From: JBLNBN01 sp050260015
Lineage (GTDB): Bacteria > Bacteroidota > Ignavibacteria > Kapaibacteriales > UBA2268
Length of the DNA: 51,967 nucleotides
Assembly: GCA_050260015.1 (NCBI GenBank)
Contig: JBLNBN010000014.1
Location: 1 to 51,967, forward strand
Reading direction: 5' to 3'
Both the position numbers and the translations under genes were made by a program. Shown here in pieces: positions 42,777-51,967 of this stretch; the stretch's first letter is position 1; each line of letters begins with the position of its first letter. The notes under the pieces are model-generated. The model saw nothing but the letters and a program-made list of their open reading frames with translations. It had not been told where the DNA came from and did no database searches.

Positions 42777-43406
42777 ATGGAAAGCATACTACTAATACTA
42801 TTTTTACTGACGCTCTTTATCTGCGCCACCGCCAATAGGCTGCGCACGTTCATAAAGGCGATAGCTCTCCAGGGAATCGCGCTGTTCGGATTGATGTTCT
42901 TCCAGCTTGGGGTTATAAATTGGGTGAATCTCGCGCTGTTGCTTTTCGAGACGATCGTATTTAAGTCGATACTGATCCCCTACTTCCTCAATTTTTTGAT
43001 TAAGCGCAATCGATTAACGCGCGACGCGGAGCCCTTCGTGTCGAACTTCGCTTCGCTTTTCACGGTGACCGCGGCGGTCGTCGTTATCTTCTTCCTTGCG
43101 AACGCGCTGCAGGGCGGCATAATGAACAATATGTACTTTATCGTCTCGGTGGCGACCCTATTTACCGCTTTTTACTTGATAATTTCCAGGAAGAAGATAC
43201 TAACGCACGTTATGGCTTTTATAATCATGGAAAACGGAATAGTCGCGCTATCGCTCGCGGTCGGAGCGGAAATGCCTATGTTGGTGAACATAGGGGTGCT
43301 GCTGGACATCTTCGTAACCGTGCTTCTGCTCGGCATATTTGTAAATAAGATCGGCGACGTTTTCAAGGAAGCCGAGGTTTCCGAACTAAACCGATTGAGA
43401 GATTAG
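42777..43406 (+). CDS. hyfE: HyfE/EhrC-like membrane subunit (NuoK-like)
   Basis: The 209-residue protein has six or more hydrophobic helices. Its C-terminal part is NuoK-like, with MAFIIMENGIVALSLAVG carrying the buried Glu (about 150). HyfE combines a short N-terminal membrane region with this NuoK fold. It lies 16 bases after hyfC and one base before the next gene. Confidence 0.88.
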   Translation: MESILLILFLLTLFICATANRLRTFIKAIALQGIALFGLMFFQLGVINWVNLALLLFETIVFKSILIPYFLNFLIKRNRLTRDAEPFVSNFASLFTVTAAVVVIFFLANALQGGIMNNMYFIVSVATLFTAFYLIISRKKILTHVMAFIIMENGIVALSLAVGAEMPMLVNIGVLLDIFVTVLLLGIFVNKIGDVFKEAEVSELNRLRD

Positions 43407-43407
43407 A

Positions 43408-44835
43408 ATGTTTTTAGGAATATACATACTTTCCGCGGTCGCGCTCTCCGCAGCGATTTTATTATTTAGGAATAAATATGCGAATTACTTCTGCGCCGCA
43501 TCGTTCCTCGGGATGCAATGGGGGCTGACCGTCGATGCATTGACCCGTCCGAACTCGGTCGAGCTCGGGTATTTTACAATGGACGCGCTTGGAACGCTCT
43601 TCCTGGCGCTTTTAAGCGTAGTAGGCACAATTTCGCTTTATTACAGCTATCTTTACGTTGAGGGAAGGAACGAGACGCCCAAGCGCCGAAGCTATTACCT
43701 GGCCGCTTTCGTTATGCTGAACGCTTCGCTCGCCTGCGCCTACCTGGCCAACCACGTAGCTATCTCGTGGATTTGCGTCGAGCTGACCACCCTCTCGTCC
43801 TCGATTCTAATATATCATCGCCGAACGGAAAAGGCTCTTGAAGCGACTTGGAAGTATATTTTCATCTGTTCCGTGAGCGTCGCGTTGATCTTTATGGGCA
43901 TTTTAATTCTTGGACTGGCGATGCAGCAGGCTCGCGGCGGCGAATTGTTCTATTCAAACCTGGTAGCCGTCGCGCCAAAATTAGATCAATTCTGGCTAAT
44001 GAGCGCTTTCCTATTAATCTTCACGGGATTTACCGTTAAGGCGGGGCTCGTTCCGATGTACACCGCTGGAATAGACGCTAAGGACAAGGCTCCGTCGCCG
44101 ATCGGCGCGATGCTCTCCTCCGCGGTTCTTAACGTCGGCATGCTCGGAATAATCAGGATCTACGAGATAGTCGCTCATACGAACGCGCGAGGTTGGGCGA
44201 GCATGATAATGATCATTAGCGCCGTCCTATCGATATTTATTTCCGCGCAGTATATGCTCCGCGCTAAGAACTTCAAGCGTATGTTCGCATACTCGAGCGT
44301 CGAGCACATGGGCGTGGCGCTCGTCGGCGTGGCGCTCGGCGGGATCGGCGCCTATGCGGCCCTTTTGCACATCGCCCTGCATTCGCTCGTTAAGTCCTCG
44401 CTTTATTTCCAATTCGGTACTATCTATAGAACATATAAAAGCGATCTTATAAAAGACGCCGGCGGCTACTTCCATACCAACGTATTTGGTGCGTTGACGG
44501 TCCTGCTCGCATTCTTTATGATCACGGCAATCCCTCCTTCGGGGCTGTTTGTCAGCGAATTTGGGATATTCCGCGCAATGTGGGAGAGCGGCATGGCATG
44601 GATGATTGTAATCGTCGGGATATTGCTCGCGTTTATAGTCTGGTCCTTCGGCGAGAATATCTTCCGTTTGCTCTTTGGAAATCCCATGGAAACTCATGGA
44701 CGGGTAAGATCAGCCCCCGCATTCATTGAAGCTGCGCCTCAATGCGCCTTGCTTATAGCGGCGATTTATTTTGGGTTCTTCCCGCCCGAATTTTTTTCGA
44801 ATTTGCTAAGCTCGGCCGCGGCGCTTATTCAATAA
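43408..44835 (+). CDS. hyfF: HyfF/EhrD-like proton-conducting membrane subunit
   Basis: The 475-residue polytopic protein is a second antiporter-like subunit (NuoN/HyfF type). It has a buried Glu in ISWICVELTTLSSSILIYHR (about 120), Lys in GFTVKAGLVPMYTAG (about 211), the KRMFAYSSVEHMGVAL segment and Lys in ALHSLVKSSLYFQFG. The usual HTWLPDAH-type loop is changed to MYTAGIDAKDKAPSP. It would form a second ion channel beside HyfB. Confidence 0.9.
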   Translation: MFLGIYILSAVALSAAILLFRNKYANYFCAASFLGMQWGLTVDALTRPNSVELGYFTMDALGTLFLALLSVVGTISLYYSYLYVEGRNETPKRRSYYLAAFVMLNASLACAYLANHVAISWICVELTTLSSSILIYHRRTEKALEATWKYIFICSVSVALIFMGILILGLAMQQARGGELFYSNLVAVAPKLDQFWLMSAFLLIFTGFTVKAGLVPMYTAGIDAKDKAPSPIGAMLSSAVLNVGMLGIIRIYEIVAHTNARGWASMIMIISAVLSIFISAQYMLRAKNFKRMFAYSSVEHMGVALVGVALGGIGAYAALLHIALHSLVKSSLYFQFGTIYRTYKSDLIKDAGGYFHTNVFGALTVLLAFFMITAIPPSGLFVSEFGIFRAMWESGMAWMIVIVGILLAFIVWSFGENIFRLLFGNPMETHGRVRSAPAFIEAAPQCALLIAAIYFGFFPPEFFSNLLSSAAALIQ

Positions 44836-44846
44836 GGAGTTAAGAT

Positions 44847-46346
44847 ATGCAAGAGTATATAATATTAAGAAGAAATAACGAAGCGATACTGTTCGGAACG
44901 ATCCCGGAACTCGACTACGCCGACTTTTTGGATATAAACGCAGCCGCGCTTGATTCCCCTGGTAGGCATTGCGCAAGCCTCTTCGGCATGCGCGAGGGTT
45001 CGGAGCTAAGGCTGATTTGCTGCGTCGCCGACGATTCCGACGGCGCGATACGAATAAATTCAGCTAAAGTGGATCCTACAAAGGAATATCCTTCGCTTTC
45101 GGCGCGCAGGTTGGCTTACTATATGTTCGAAAGGGAAATTTGGGAGAGCTTCGGATTGCGATACTCCGACCACCCGTGGCTAAAGCCGGTTAGATACTCC
45201 CATGATAGATTCGATTTGTCGCAAACTATATCAAATTATCCTTTCTACTCTATCCATAGCGAAGAGCTTCACGAGGTAGGCGTCGGCCCAATACACGCAG
45301 GCGTAATCGAACCCGGCCACTTCCGATTCATCTGTAAGGGCGAGCAAATCCAGCACATGGAGATACAGCTCGGCTACCAGCATCGCGGCGTCGAAAAATT
45401 ATTTCTTGAGAAGAATTTTCTCGGCCGCGCTTTGCTCGCCGAATCGATCGCCGGGGACGCCGCCGCCGGGCACGCCACGGCGCACGCGGAATTAATGGAA
45501 GCGCTTTCGGGCGTCGAAGCTTCGAAAGCCCTTCGCAGTAGCCGGGCGCTCGCTATAGAGCTTGAAAGAATTGCCGTTCATACCGGCGATCTAAGCGCTA
45601 TCTGCGGGGACGTCGCCTATCAATTGGGCGCCTCGGTCTTCGGCAGGCTGCGCACGCCTGTTATCAACTTTACCCAACGCTGGTGCGGAAACCGGCTCGG
45701 CAAGGGATTGATCCGGCCGGGCTATGTAAACTATACTTTCACGAAAGAATTAAATTCACTGCTGAACGAGACGTTCGATAAGTTCGAGCCCGACTTCGAG
45801 GAAATGATAGACGAGTTCTTCCATAACCCAGGCTGCCTCTCGCGACTTGAAAAAACCGGCGTCGTCACGGCGAATCAAGCCGAAGAAATAGGCGCGGTAG
45901 GCATGGCTGCGAAGGCTTCCGGGCTTTCCCGCGACATACGATCGTCCCACCCCGACGACGCCTACAAAGAATTAATGCACAGGCCTACGGTTAAGCGGCA
46001 TGGCGACGTATACTCGCGCACGCAGATCCGCCGCGAGGAAGTAATCCAATCAATCGGCTACGCGCGCAAGCTCGGCGAAGCGGTCTCAAACTCGCCGGCG
46101 GAAGCTCCGTTGAAACTTGAGAGCAAACCGGATCTCTTCGCCGTCTCGCTCGTCGAAGGGTGGCGCGGCGAGATATGTCACTGCGCGGTTACCGGCGATA
46201 GGGGCGAGCTGATCCGCTATAAAGTAAAAGATCCCTCGTTCCACAACTGGCTGGCGCTCGCGCTGGCAGTTCGCAAGAACGAGATATCCGATTTCCCAAT
46301 TTGCAACAAAAGCTTCAATCTCTCATATTGCGGTTTCGACCTTTAA
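44847..46346 (+). CDS. hyfG: HyfG/EhrL-like large subunit without the NiFe-site cysteines
   Basis: The 499-residue protein fuses a NuoC-like domain (about 60-135, with REIWESFGLRYSDHP) to a NuoD/HycE-like domain starting at GVGPIHAGVIEPGHFRF. In group 4 hydrogenases the first Ni motif reads VCGIC; here the aligned residues are I201-A-G-D-A205, so both Cys are Ala. The second motif PCxxC near the C-terminus aligns with L492-S-Y-C-G496, so both positions are lost; the one nearby Cys is a residue out of place. The protein is unlikely to be a hydrogenase. An AAGGAG site precedes the start. This matches the L subunit of Ehr complexes. Confidence 0.87.
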   Translation: MQEYIILRRNNEAILFGTIPELDYADFLDINAAALDSPGRHCASLFGMREGSELRLICCVADDSDGAIRINSAKVDPTKEYPSLSARRLAYYMFEREIWESFGLRYSDHPWLKPVRYSHDRFDLSQTISNYPFYSIHSEELHEVGVGPIHAGVIEPGHFRFICKGEQIQHMEIQLGYQHRGVEKLFLEKNFLGRALLAESIAGDAAAGHATAHAELMEALSGVEASKALRSSRALAIELERIAVHTGDLSAICGDVAYQLGASVFGRLRTPVINFTQRWCGNRLGKGLIRPGYVNYTFTKELNSLLNETFDKFEPDFEEMIDEFFHNPGCLSRLEKTGVVTANQAEEIGAVGMAAKASGLSRDIRSSHPDDAYKELMHRPTVKRHGDVYSRTQIRREEVIQSIGYARKLGEAVSNSPAEAPLKLESKPDLFAVSLVEGWRGEICHCAVTGDRGELIRYKVKDPSFHNWLALALAVRKNEISDFPICNKSFNLSYCGFDL

Positions 46347-46355
46347 GGCAAGAAT

Positions 46356-47105
46356 ATGATAAAATCGCTCAAAATACTTTGGCGCCAAGGTAAACAATAT
46401 ATCCCCGACACGGGCGGCGTCTCGCTCCCGGCTCCGTTCCGCGGCAGGCCGGAAATATCTTCCGTGAGCGTCGACGAAGCTGCCTTGTCGGCTATCTGCC
46501 CGGCGGGCGCTATCTCGGCAGGCCCCGTCTCGATTGACCTGGGGAAATGCGTCTTCTGCGGCGAATGCGCCCTGCGCTACCCCGAAAAAGTTAAATTCAC
46601 CCAGGATTACAGGTTGAGTTCGAACGTTCGGGACGCCCTCGTCGTCGGCGAAGGCGATACGCATCCTATAGAATTAGATCCGAATCTCGTTCGCGAGGAG
46701 ATCCGAAGTATGTTCTCCGGCTCGCTGAAGCTGCGGCAGGTCTCCGCCGGCGGCGACAATTCGGCTGAATGGGAGCTGAACGCCGCGGGCAACGTAAACT
46801 TTGACATGGGCCGCTACGGCGTCGAGTTCGTCGCCTCGCCGCGCCATGCGGACGGCATTGTTATAACCGGGCCGATCTCGGAGAACATGGCCGCCCCGCT
46901 TAAGACATGCTACGAAGCAATCCCCCGCCCTAAGATAATAATTCTCTGCGGAGCCGACGCCATTAGCGGGGGGATTTTCGCCGGCAGCCCCGCGCTCGAC
47001 CGAAGCTTCCTAAAGGATCATGATATAGATCTCTACGTCCCGGGCGCGCCGCCTCACCCGCTGACCTTTATTAATGGGATACTAGAATTAATCCGGAGAA
47101 AATAG
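46356..47105 (+). CDS. hyfI: HyfH-HyfI/EhrS-like small subunit with one remaining [4Fe-4S] site
   Basis: The 249-residue protein joins a ferredoxin-like N-terminus (about 25-85) to a NuoB/HyfI-like C-terminal domain. The ferredoxin part keeps CP (48-49) and CVFCGEC (65-71), four cysteines that can hold one cluster; the other half-motif is missing and the expected last Cys is Tyr75. In the NuoB-like part, the four ligands of the proximal cluster are replaced: D134 and A137 for the CxxC, D201 in GADAISGGIF, and A231 in VPGAPPHP. Family residues FVASPRHAD and ITGP remain. It ends the operon. Confidence 0.87.
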   Translation: MIKSLKILWRQGKQYIPDTGGVSLPAPFRGRPEISSVSVDEAALSAICPAGAISAGPVSIDLGKCVFCGECALRYPEKVKFTQDYRLSSNVRDALVVGEGDTHPIELDPNLVREEIRSMFSGSLKLRQVSAGGDNSAEWELNAAGNVNFDMGRYGVEFVASPRHADGIVITGPISENMAAPLKTCYEAIPRPKIIILCGADAISGGIFAGSPALDRSFLKDHDIDLYVPGAPPHPLTFINGILELIRRK

Positions 47106-47160
47106 AACCCTCTCTACAACTATTATAAGAAAGCCCCAGGTATTCGTATATTATAAATAT

Positions 47161-47190
47161 AAATCCCCGCCAATTTATTAGCGGGGATTT
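47161..47190. terminator. hairpin between the convergent hydrogenase-4-like operon and the 139-residue gene
   Basis: AAATCCCCGC (47161-47170) pairs perfectly with GCGGGGATTT (47181-47190) around a ten-base loop, in the gap between two convergent genes. It could end transcription from both sides, although the T-tracts are short. Confidence 0.7.
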
Positions 47191-47218
47191 ATTGAATTCG
47201 GATGATTTTAACTGATAG

Positions 47219-47638
47219 CTATCCCTTAACAAGGGAGCTTTCAATTAATGGAATAAGTTCGGAGATTCTTCTTAAACGACGTTCGAACATTCCAAATTTA
47301 TTGATTTCGAATGGAAATCTTGGCTTCAAATAAACGTCGACCTTGCCGCCGGAGAATTCGATGAGATAATAGAATCCCCAGGAGAAAAGAGTCATCTTGT
47401 CCGAAAGGACATACTTTTTATTTTCTGCATCGTGAAATTCTAAAGAGTACTTGAAGTCCTTTGCTAATGTGAGGATTGTCTTGTCGACGTTTTGTTCGCC
47501 CTGCATCAAAATAAGGCTTCTTACGAAATTTGATCTTTTTTCAATGATTTTCTTGACCCTTTTGTCCCCTGAAGAGAAATAAGCGATCAACGCGAACGCG
47601 ATGACAAAAATCATTAGAATAACTGTGTTAGGAATCAT
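47219..47638 (-). CDS. hypothetical membrane-anchored protein
   Basis: The ATG at 47638 has AAGGA eight bases upstream and gives a 139-residue product. One N-terminal transmembrane helix (about 4-22, VILMIFVIAFALIAYF) is followed by a basic segment and a soluble alpha/beta domain with FSWGFYYLIEFSGGKVDVYLK (shown in part). No family was recognised. An eight-base inverted repeat lies just upstream. Confidence 0.65.
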   Translation of the reverse strand: MIPNTVILMIFVIAFALIAYFSSGDKRVKKIIEKRSNFVRSLILMQGEQNVDKTILTLAKDFKYSLEFHDAENKKYVLSDKMTLFSWGFYYLIEFSGGKVDVYLKPRFPFEINKFGMFERRLRRISELIPLIESSLVKG

Positions 47639-47652
47639 AGGTTTTCCTTCCT

Positions 47653-47677
47653 TTGATAGCCCAATATAAGCTATCAA
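47653..47677. promoter_or_regulatory. inverted repeat upstream of the 139-residue gene
   Basis: TTGATAGC (47653-47660) and GCTATCAA (47670-47677) flank nine bases, 15 bases before the start codon. It could be an operator or a leader hairpin. The rest of 47678-47947 is AT-rich with nothing recognised. Confidence 0.35.
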
Positions 47678-47947
47678 TTGTTTAATGATGTGAAAATAAA
47701 CTGATTAAAAAGGCTAAAGGATCTATATATAAACGACTTGTCATGTATTTAATGCAATTTAGACAATATTTATTAAACTTCCAAAATATAAATTTAGCAT
47801 AGAAGGATTGAATATTCCTATTATAATTGCAAAATACATCTAAAATGGTGAACGCTAATATGATATTATACTTATGATAAAGTTAACAAAACATTCAGAA
47901 GCGTATTTGCAGCAGGGGGATATATTCTTCTTAATCTTAACATAAAA

Positions 47948-47992
47948 TAAAAAGGGGCTGCCTAAAAAATCATCTTTAGGCAGCCCTTTCGT
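47948..47992 (-). terminator. terminator after the 48-52 kb T9SS gene
   Basis: GGGCTGCCTAAA (47955-47966) pairs with TTTAGGCAGCCC (47975-47986). On the minus strand it is followed by a T-rich tract, and it lies 50 bases after the stop codon. Confidence 0.85.
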
Positions 47993-48035
47993 TTTAGAGA
48001 TAACTGCTATTAAACGCCTGGCATTCCTGCCTTAG

Positions 48036-51000
48036 TTATTTAATAACAATCAGTTTGCGCGTCTGCGTAGCGTTTCCTGTCGAGAGCGTATAGAAGTATA
48101 CGCCGTTCGGAAGCCGCGACGCGTCGTAATTGATCTCGTGCAATCCCGGCGCCATCGGGGCCGAGGATAACGGCGCGTCCACCCTATTACCGAGTTCGTC
48201 GGTTATGGTCAACGTTACCGCAGGTTCGCTCTTGAGCAATTCGAATCGAATCGTCGACATTCCTCCCGTAGGATTCGGAATGGCTTCGGAGAGCCGCATG
48301 TCGAGCTTCATAGTCGGGACTTCCACCGAGGAGCCCAGCGTCTGCTTAATCGTTCCGCTCGTGACCAGATCGCCCGATTCGGTGTAGGTTCCGAATTCAA
48401 GTTCCGTTGTCGGGTCGTCGGTCATTAGCGTTAAGTAAACAGTCGCCGTAGTTCCGCCTGGAGCAAGGGGAGCTCTTTCCGCCATGTTTTCACGGAACGG
48501 ATCGAGCAATAGCTTAACCTGGCCGTCCTCCGCCTTCGTCGCGGTAAGCGCGATTTCGGTTTCAGCAGGGGCCGAGCCCGTCGCTAGTATCTTGCCCTGC
48601 AGCGGCCTGACTATGACGTAAGCGATATGATCGGCGGTGTAGTTTGCGTTCTCGAATTTGAGCGCGACCGTCTTTACCTTGTTCAAGACTTCGTCTTTCT
48701 CGTCGAAGGCCAGCACGTCGCCGCCGCTTGCGCCCGGCTTGCGCGCCTTCAGTATCAGATCGGTATAGAGAGTGTCCGGGAGCCCTTCGACCAGGTAGTA
48801 TATCCTGACGCGGTTGTTCCAACTGTTCAGATCCTCCGCATGCCCGAAACTAATGTTAAACGAAGCCTTTCCGCCAGGAGGCAGAACTCCCTTAGAGTAG
48901 AATTCAAGACCGTCGCCGGCAGGATCCGTCTCGCTCATGCTCCAACCCGACGTAACGGGCTGCATCGTTTGGACGGATACCCCGTTTTGCGGCTTAACGC
49001 CAACGCGAACGATTGTAATAGGCGTAGTGTATTCGTCGGAAGCGGGATTGTTTATCGTTAAGTCGCCAGTAGTTGCCGAAGTCATCTTAATCGAAGCGAA
49101 TCCCTCGCTCGGGTCGATCTCCGCGCCTTTAACGACGTTTAGAATTCCGCCGTCCCATCCTCCTAAGTCGCCGCCGTCAAACGGCATCCAACTGCGGGTA
49201 AATTCGAAGCAGATGAGCGTGTCGCAGTCGTTGCACTTGCAGTCCGTAAACGTGTAGCGTATGCAAATCCTAACGACTTGAGTGCACCTCCTTGCTGGAG
49301 CCGTTGGAACGTTTAGATTCAACGTAAGCAGTTTGTTGTTCAAAGGCGGACACTGTAGGTTGTTCCACGTAACTTCGCTCGTTCCATAGCCTATCGCCGG
49401 GTTCCAGTTCGAAGCTACTATCGAAACGGCCGGAGTATAGGTATTGACCTGATTGCGGCAAGTTTCAGTTACCGTCGCGGTTACTATATTTGCGCGCACT
49501 CTTTGAATGCCGGTTCCGAGCACCGAGAGCCAGTTCTGGAATATTACGTTATTGCCCGAAGCCTGGTATGCCTTAGGATCCTTGACGACCATTTGGAACG
49601 GACACGGGCATGCTTCCCTGCACGGAGGCAGATCGAGGCAGAAGGACGTGTCGCAGGGATTCTCAACGCCATTGCCGTTGAGCGTAAGCCAGAAGCAGAC
49701 GCTGCCGGAAGGAGTTGGAGTAACGTAAGTCGCCGTTATATTAGTTGGACCTCCGAGCGGCAGCCATTGGTTGTTGCCGGAAGTAATCGAGCCAGTCGTA
49801 GGATTGATATTCAGGTAAGCTCCCGTACCGCTCCCGTTAGTAATGCTGAAGGCTAATTGGTAGACCCATTGGCCGTTAGCGTTCTGTCCTACGCAATCGA
49901 GATGTTGCTCGACAATCTTGAAGCAAGGCGGCTTTTGCGCGATCGTTATGCAGGCGGGATTCGATTCCGCCAGGAGGCATACGGTCGACATGCCCTGCGG
50001 GGTCGTCTGAATAGCGAACGAGTTGCATGCGTTCGCGCCTGCGCCGACGCCCGAAGAAGGCGTCTTGACCGGCACGAGGGCGCTTAGCGTTGCGCCCGGA
50101 GCCAGGTTAACGCCCGTGTTAGCGGTAATCTTAAACGAGTAAGTCGTTTGCGGGGCCGCGACGAAATTGCCTACGACCGTTCCAGGCGGATCGGCCACCC
50201 CGCAGAATCCTCCGCAAACCACCGAGCGGCGTGGATTCTTCGTATTGTTTAGCGCTACGTTGTTGTAGGTCGCTGGGAATCCGGTCGGCGTAATCGTTAT
50301 CGCCCCGTTGGCCGGGTTGTAGGGCAGATCGAACAAGCTGCCGCGGGAGGAATATGCTGGCAGAACCTTGATATCGCCATTCCAGGGCATAATGTCCAGC
50401 AAGCAGAGATTGGTCAAAGCGGTGTTGCCCGTGTTCTTAACCGTTAGCCGGTAGTTAGCCGCGCCGCCGGCGGGAGCAGTTACGCTCGGTCCCCATGGAC
50501 CCGACGGAGCAAGCTGCACTTCCTTCAGGGCCTGTACCTGCGCCGTTGCGTTCACGGTTAGTATCGCCGGGTTGCTCGGAACGTTTGTAACGTTGCTTGC
50601 CGAGAAAGTAAACGTATTCGTATAATTTCCCGGAGGCGCTGGAGGATTACTCGATATCTTAACGTCGAAATCTATCAGGAAGTAATCGACTGTGCCGTCG
50701 CATCGCCCGGGCAGCGTCGGGAATTGCCACGTAAGGTTCGTCGCCCCGACGGACGGCGACGTAAGCGTGCCGCCGATCTGGGTAGGAACCGCGACCGTTA
50801 GCGAACAGCATGGCGGATTGTAAATATTCGCCATCCAGTTGAAGCTGCCGTAGAAGTATGTTTCGTTGCCGACGTAGCTCAGGCCAGCCGGCAGGTTGTC
50901 CGATATGTTGCAGGTAGTCGCGTTTGCATTTCCAATGTTCGCGACCGCTATTCTAAATCTAACCGTATCGCCTGGTTGGAACGGTCCATATGGCATAACC

Positions 51001-51967
51001 TGGCAGCTCGGATTGCAATCGCCTATAAACATCTTCGTGGCGATTACCTTCGGCTGCGTCGCGTCCACGACCTTCGTATGCGTAACTGAGATCGGGCTTA
51101 AATTGGTTGCTGAAGCAGTTAGAGTGTTTACGATGTTCTGGCCTGCGAGCACGTTCGATCCGTTCGTATATCGGGTCGAGCGTACGCATACGTCCAGGTA
51201 ATTATAAACCGTTTGCGAAACGGCAACCGATCCTGAGTAGCTCCACTTGACCTTGCATACGTTTGCAGGCAAGCTGTTTATAGCGTAGGAGGATGTTGTG
51301 ACCGTAACCGTCGAGCACGGCGTCGCCGAGCAAGTCGTGCCGGTCCAACAATATATATCGACCGTCATCGGCAGGTTTGCCGCCGGTATGCTCCCTCCGC
51401 TGATCGACGTAACGTCCAGTTCCGCGGGTATGTCGTCCTGCATGACGAACGACGGCTGCGCGAGCGTTCCGTTATTGTTGTAAATGCAAGTGTACGTCCC
51501 GCAGCAGCCTGGGGTAAATACCGGGTACCAACTTGGATTACTGGGGAAGTACATGCTGAGCGATAAATACTTGCCGAGCGCTCCGGAGGAGACGCCCTGG
51601 CAGAGAGTGACTCTTGCCGTATCGGTCCATGTCAGCATCTGCGAATTGCATGGCGTGTTGAACGTCATGCTGGAGGAATTGACGACCGTTTGCCCGGAGG
51701 TAAATCCTGCGGAGCTTGGGAATTTGACAGTGACATAAACGACGTACCAAACCGTCCACGGCGATACGTAGAGCGTCGAAGGGCCGCCCGTAAGGGTTGT
51801 CCCCGATACTCCCGTCCAACTTCCGGATATGGATTGAATTACCGCCCCGGTTGGTAGAACGTCCCGCCCCCCTCGATCATCGGGACGATCGTGCTTACGA
51901 TCAGTATCCTCACTTCATATGCCTCTCGCAGTGATAGCGGATCCTGCTGCTGATGAACTGAATGTCC
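48036..51967 (-). CDS. large T9SS surface protein with DUF11-like repeats, 5' end outside, apparent frameshift
   Basis: The frame is open from the stop at 48036 back to 51917; the Met at 51668 is internal, because clear coding sequence continues upstream (SISGSWTGVSGTTLTGG and WTVWYVVYVTVKFPSSAG). Repeats with GDTVRFRIAVANIGNANATTC-type and NYRLTVKNTGNTALTNLCLLD-type segments (shown in part) are DUF11/conserved-repeat domains, which form surface beta-sandwich stalks. Many Cys pairs are present. The end (PNPTGGMSTIRFELL ... NGVYFYTLSTGN) is a T9SS type A sorting domain. A TGA at 51917-51915 would stop this frame, but a one-base shift at the C-run 51867-51872 restores an open frame to the window edge. 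Confidence 0.8.

Noticed and set aside
44847..46346. A working [NiFe] hydrogenase-4
   Set aside because: The positions of all four nickel-binding cysteines are substituted, and no maturation genes are nearby.
51840..51967. Start of a glycosyltransferase gene at the window edge
   Set aside because: The segment RILIVSTIVPMIEGG resembles such starts, but the same frame stays open further upstream and joins the T9SS frame with a single-base shift, which is the simpler reading.

Overview
The window fits a Gram-negative member of the Bacteroidota/Chlorobiota (FCB) assemblage, perhaps an Ignavibacteria- or Kapabacteria-like lineage. Three large secreted proteins end in type IX secretion (T9SS) sorting domains. 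Many genes carry a TAnnTTTG promoter box of the Bacteroidota type. Lipoproteins, c-type cytochromes and an outer-membrane barrel show a two-membrane envelope. The species cannot be fixed from this sequence alone. No rRNA, tRNA, CRISPR array, transposase or phage gene was recognised.

Layout. 1-8.5 kb is a respiratory region: a HybA-like ferredoxin and the start of a HybB/NrfD-like membrane subunit on the minus strand; then on the plus strand ccmC-ccmD-ccmE-ccmF for cytochrome c maturation, a six-heme lipoprotein, an outer-membrane barrel with one N-terminal heme site, a Rieske protein and a small cytochrome c. 8.6-9.3 kb is a lipoprotein. 9.4-13 kb is a minus-strand hutH-ptb-buk operon. 13.2-16 kb is mazG-thrS. 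16.2-21.2 kb holds two small unknown genes and a 1424-residue T9SS protein. 21.3-22.0 kb is an mntA-hepT toxin-antitoxin pair. 22-25.5 kb holds two DUF4139 paralogues separated by a repeat-filled gap. 25.5-35.9 kb is mainly housekeeping (gpsA-plsY, leuS, murF, speA) with a PAS-only protein and an O-methyltransferase. 36-39.9 kb is a second T9SS protein flanked by repeat-rich gaps. 39.9-47.1 kb is a six-gene hydrogenase-4/complex I-like operon. 48-52 kb is a third T9SS protein that runs off the window with an apparent frameshift.

The most interesting system is the six-gene operon at 39888-47105. Its gene content matches the Ehr (energy-converting hydrogenase-related) type: four membrane subunits, one large and one small soluble subunit. 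In the large subunit the residues aligned with all four Ni-binding cysteines are replaced. In the small subunit the residues aligned with all four cysteines of the proximal (N2-type) cluster are replaced. One ferredoxin-like [4Fe-4S] site is left. The membrane ion-channel residues look intact, so this appears to be an ion-translocating complex without the usual internal redox chain.

The second theme is a population of intergenic repeats: a composite element of about 150 bp present collinearly at 23.8 and 39.4 kb, with shorter copies at 36.2 and 39.6 kb; a GGGCGGAC hairpin element at 9.4 and 36.6 kb; and runs of small hairpins, mostly with 3-base loops, whose arms differ in sequence but stay complementary.
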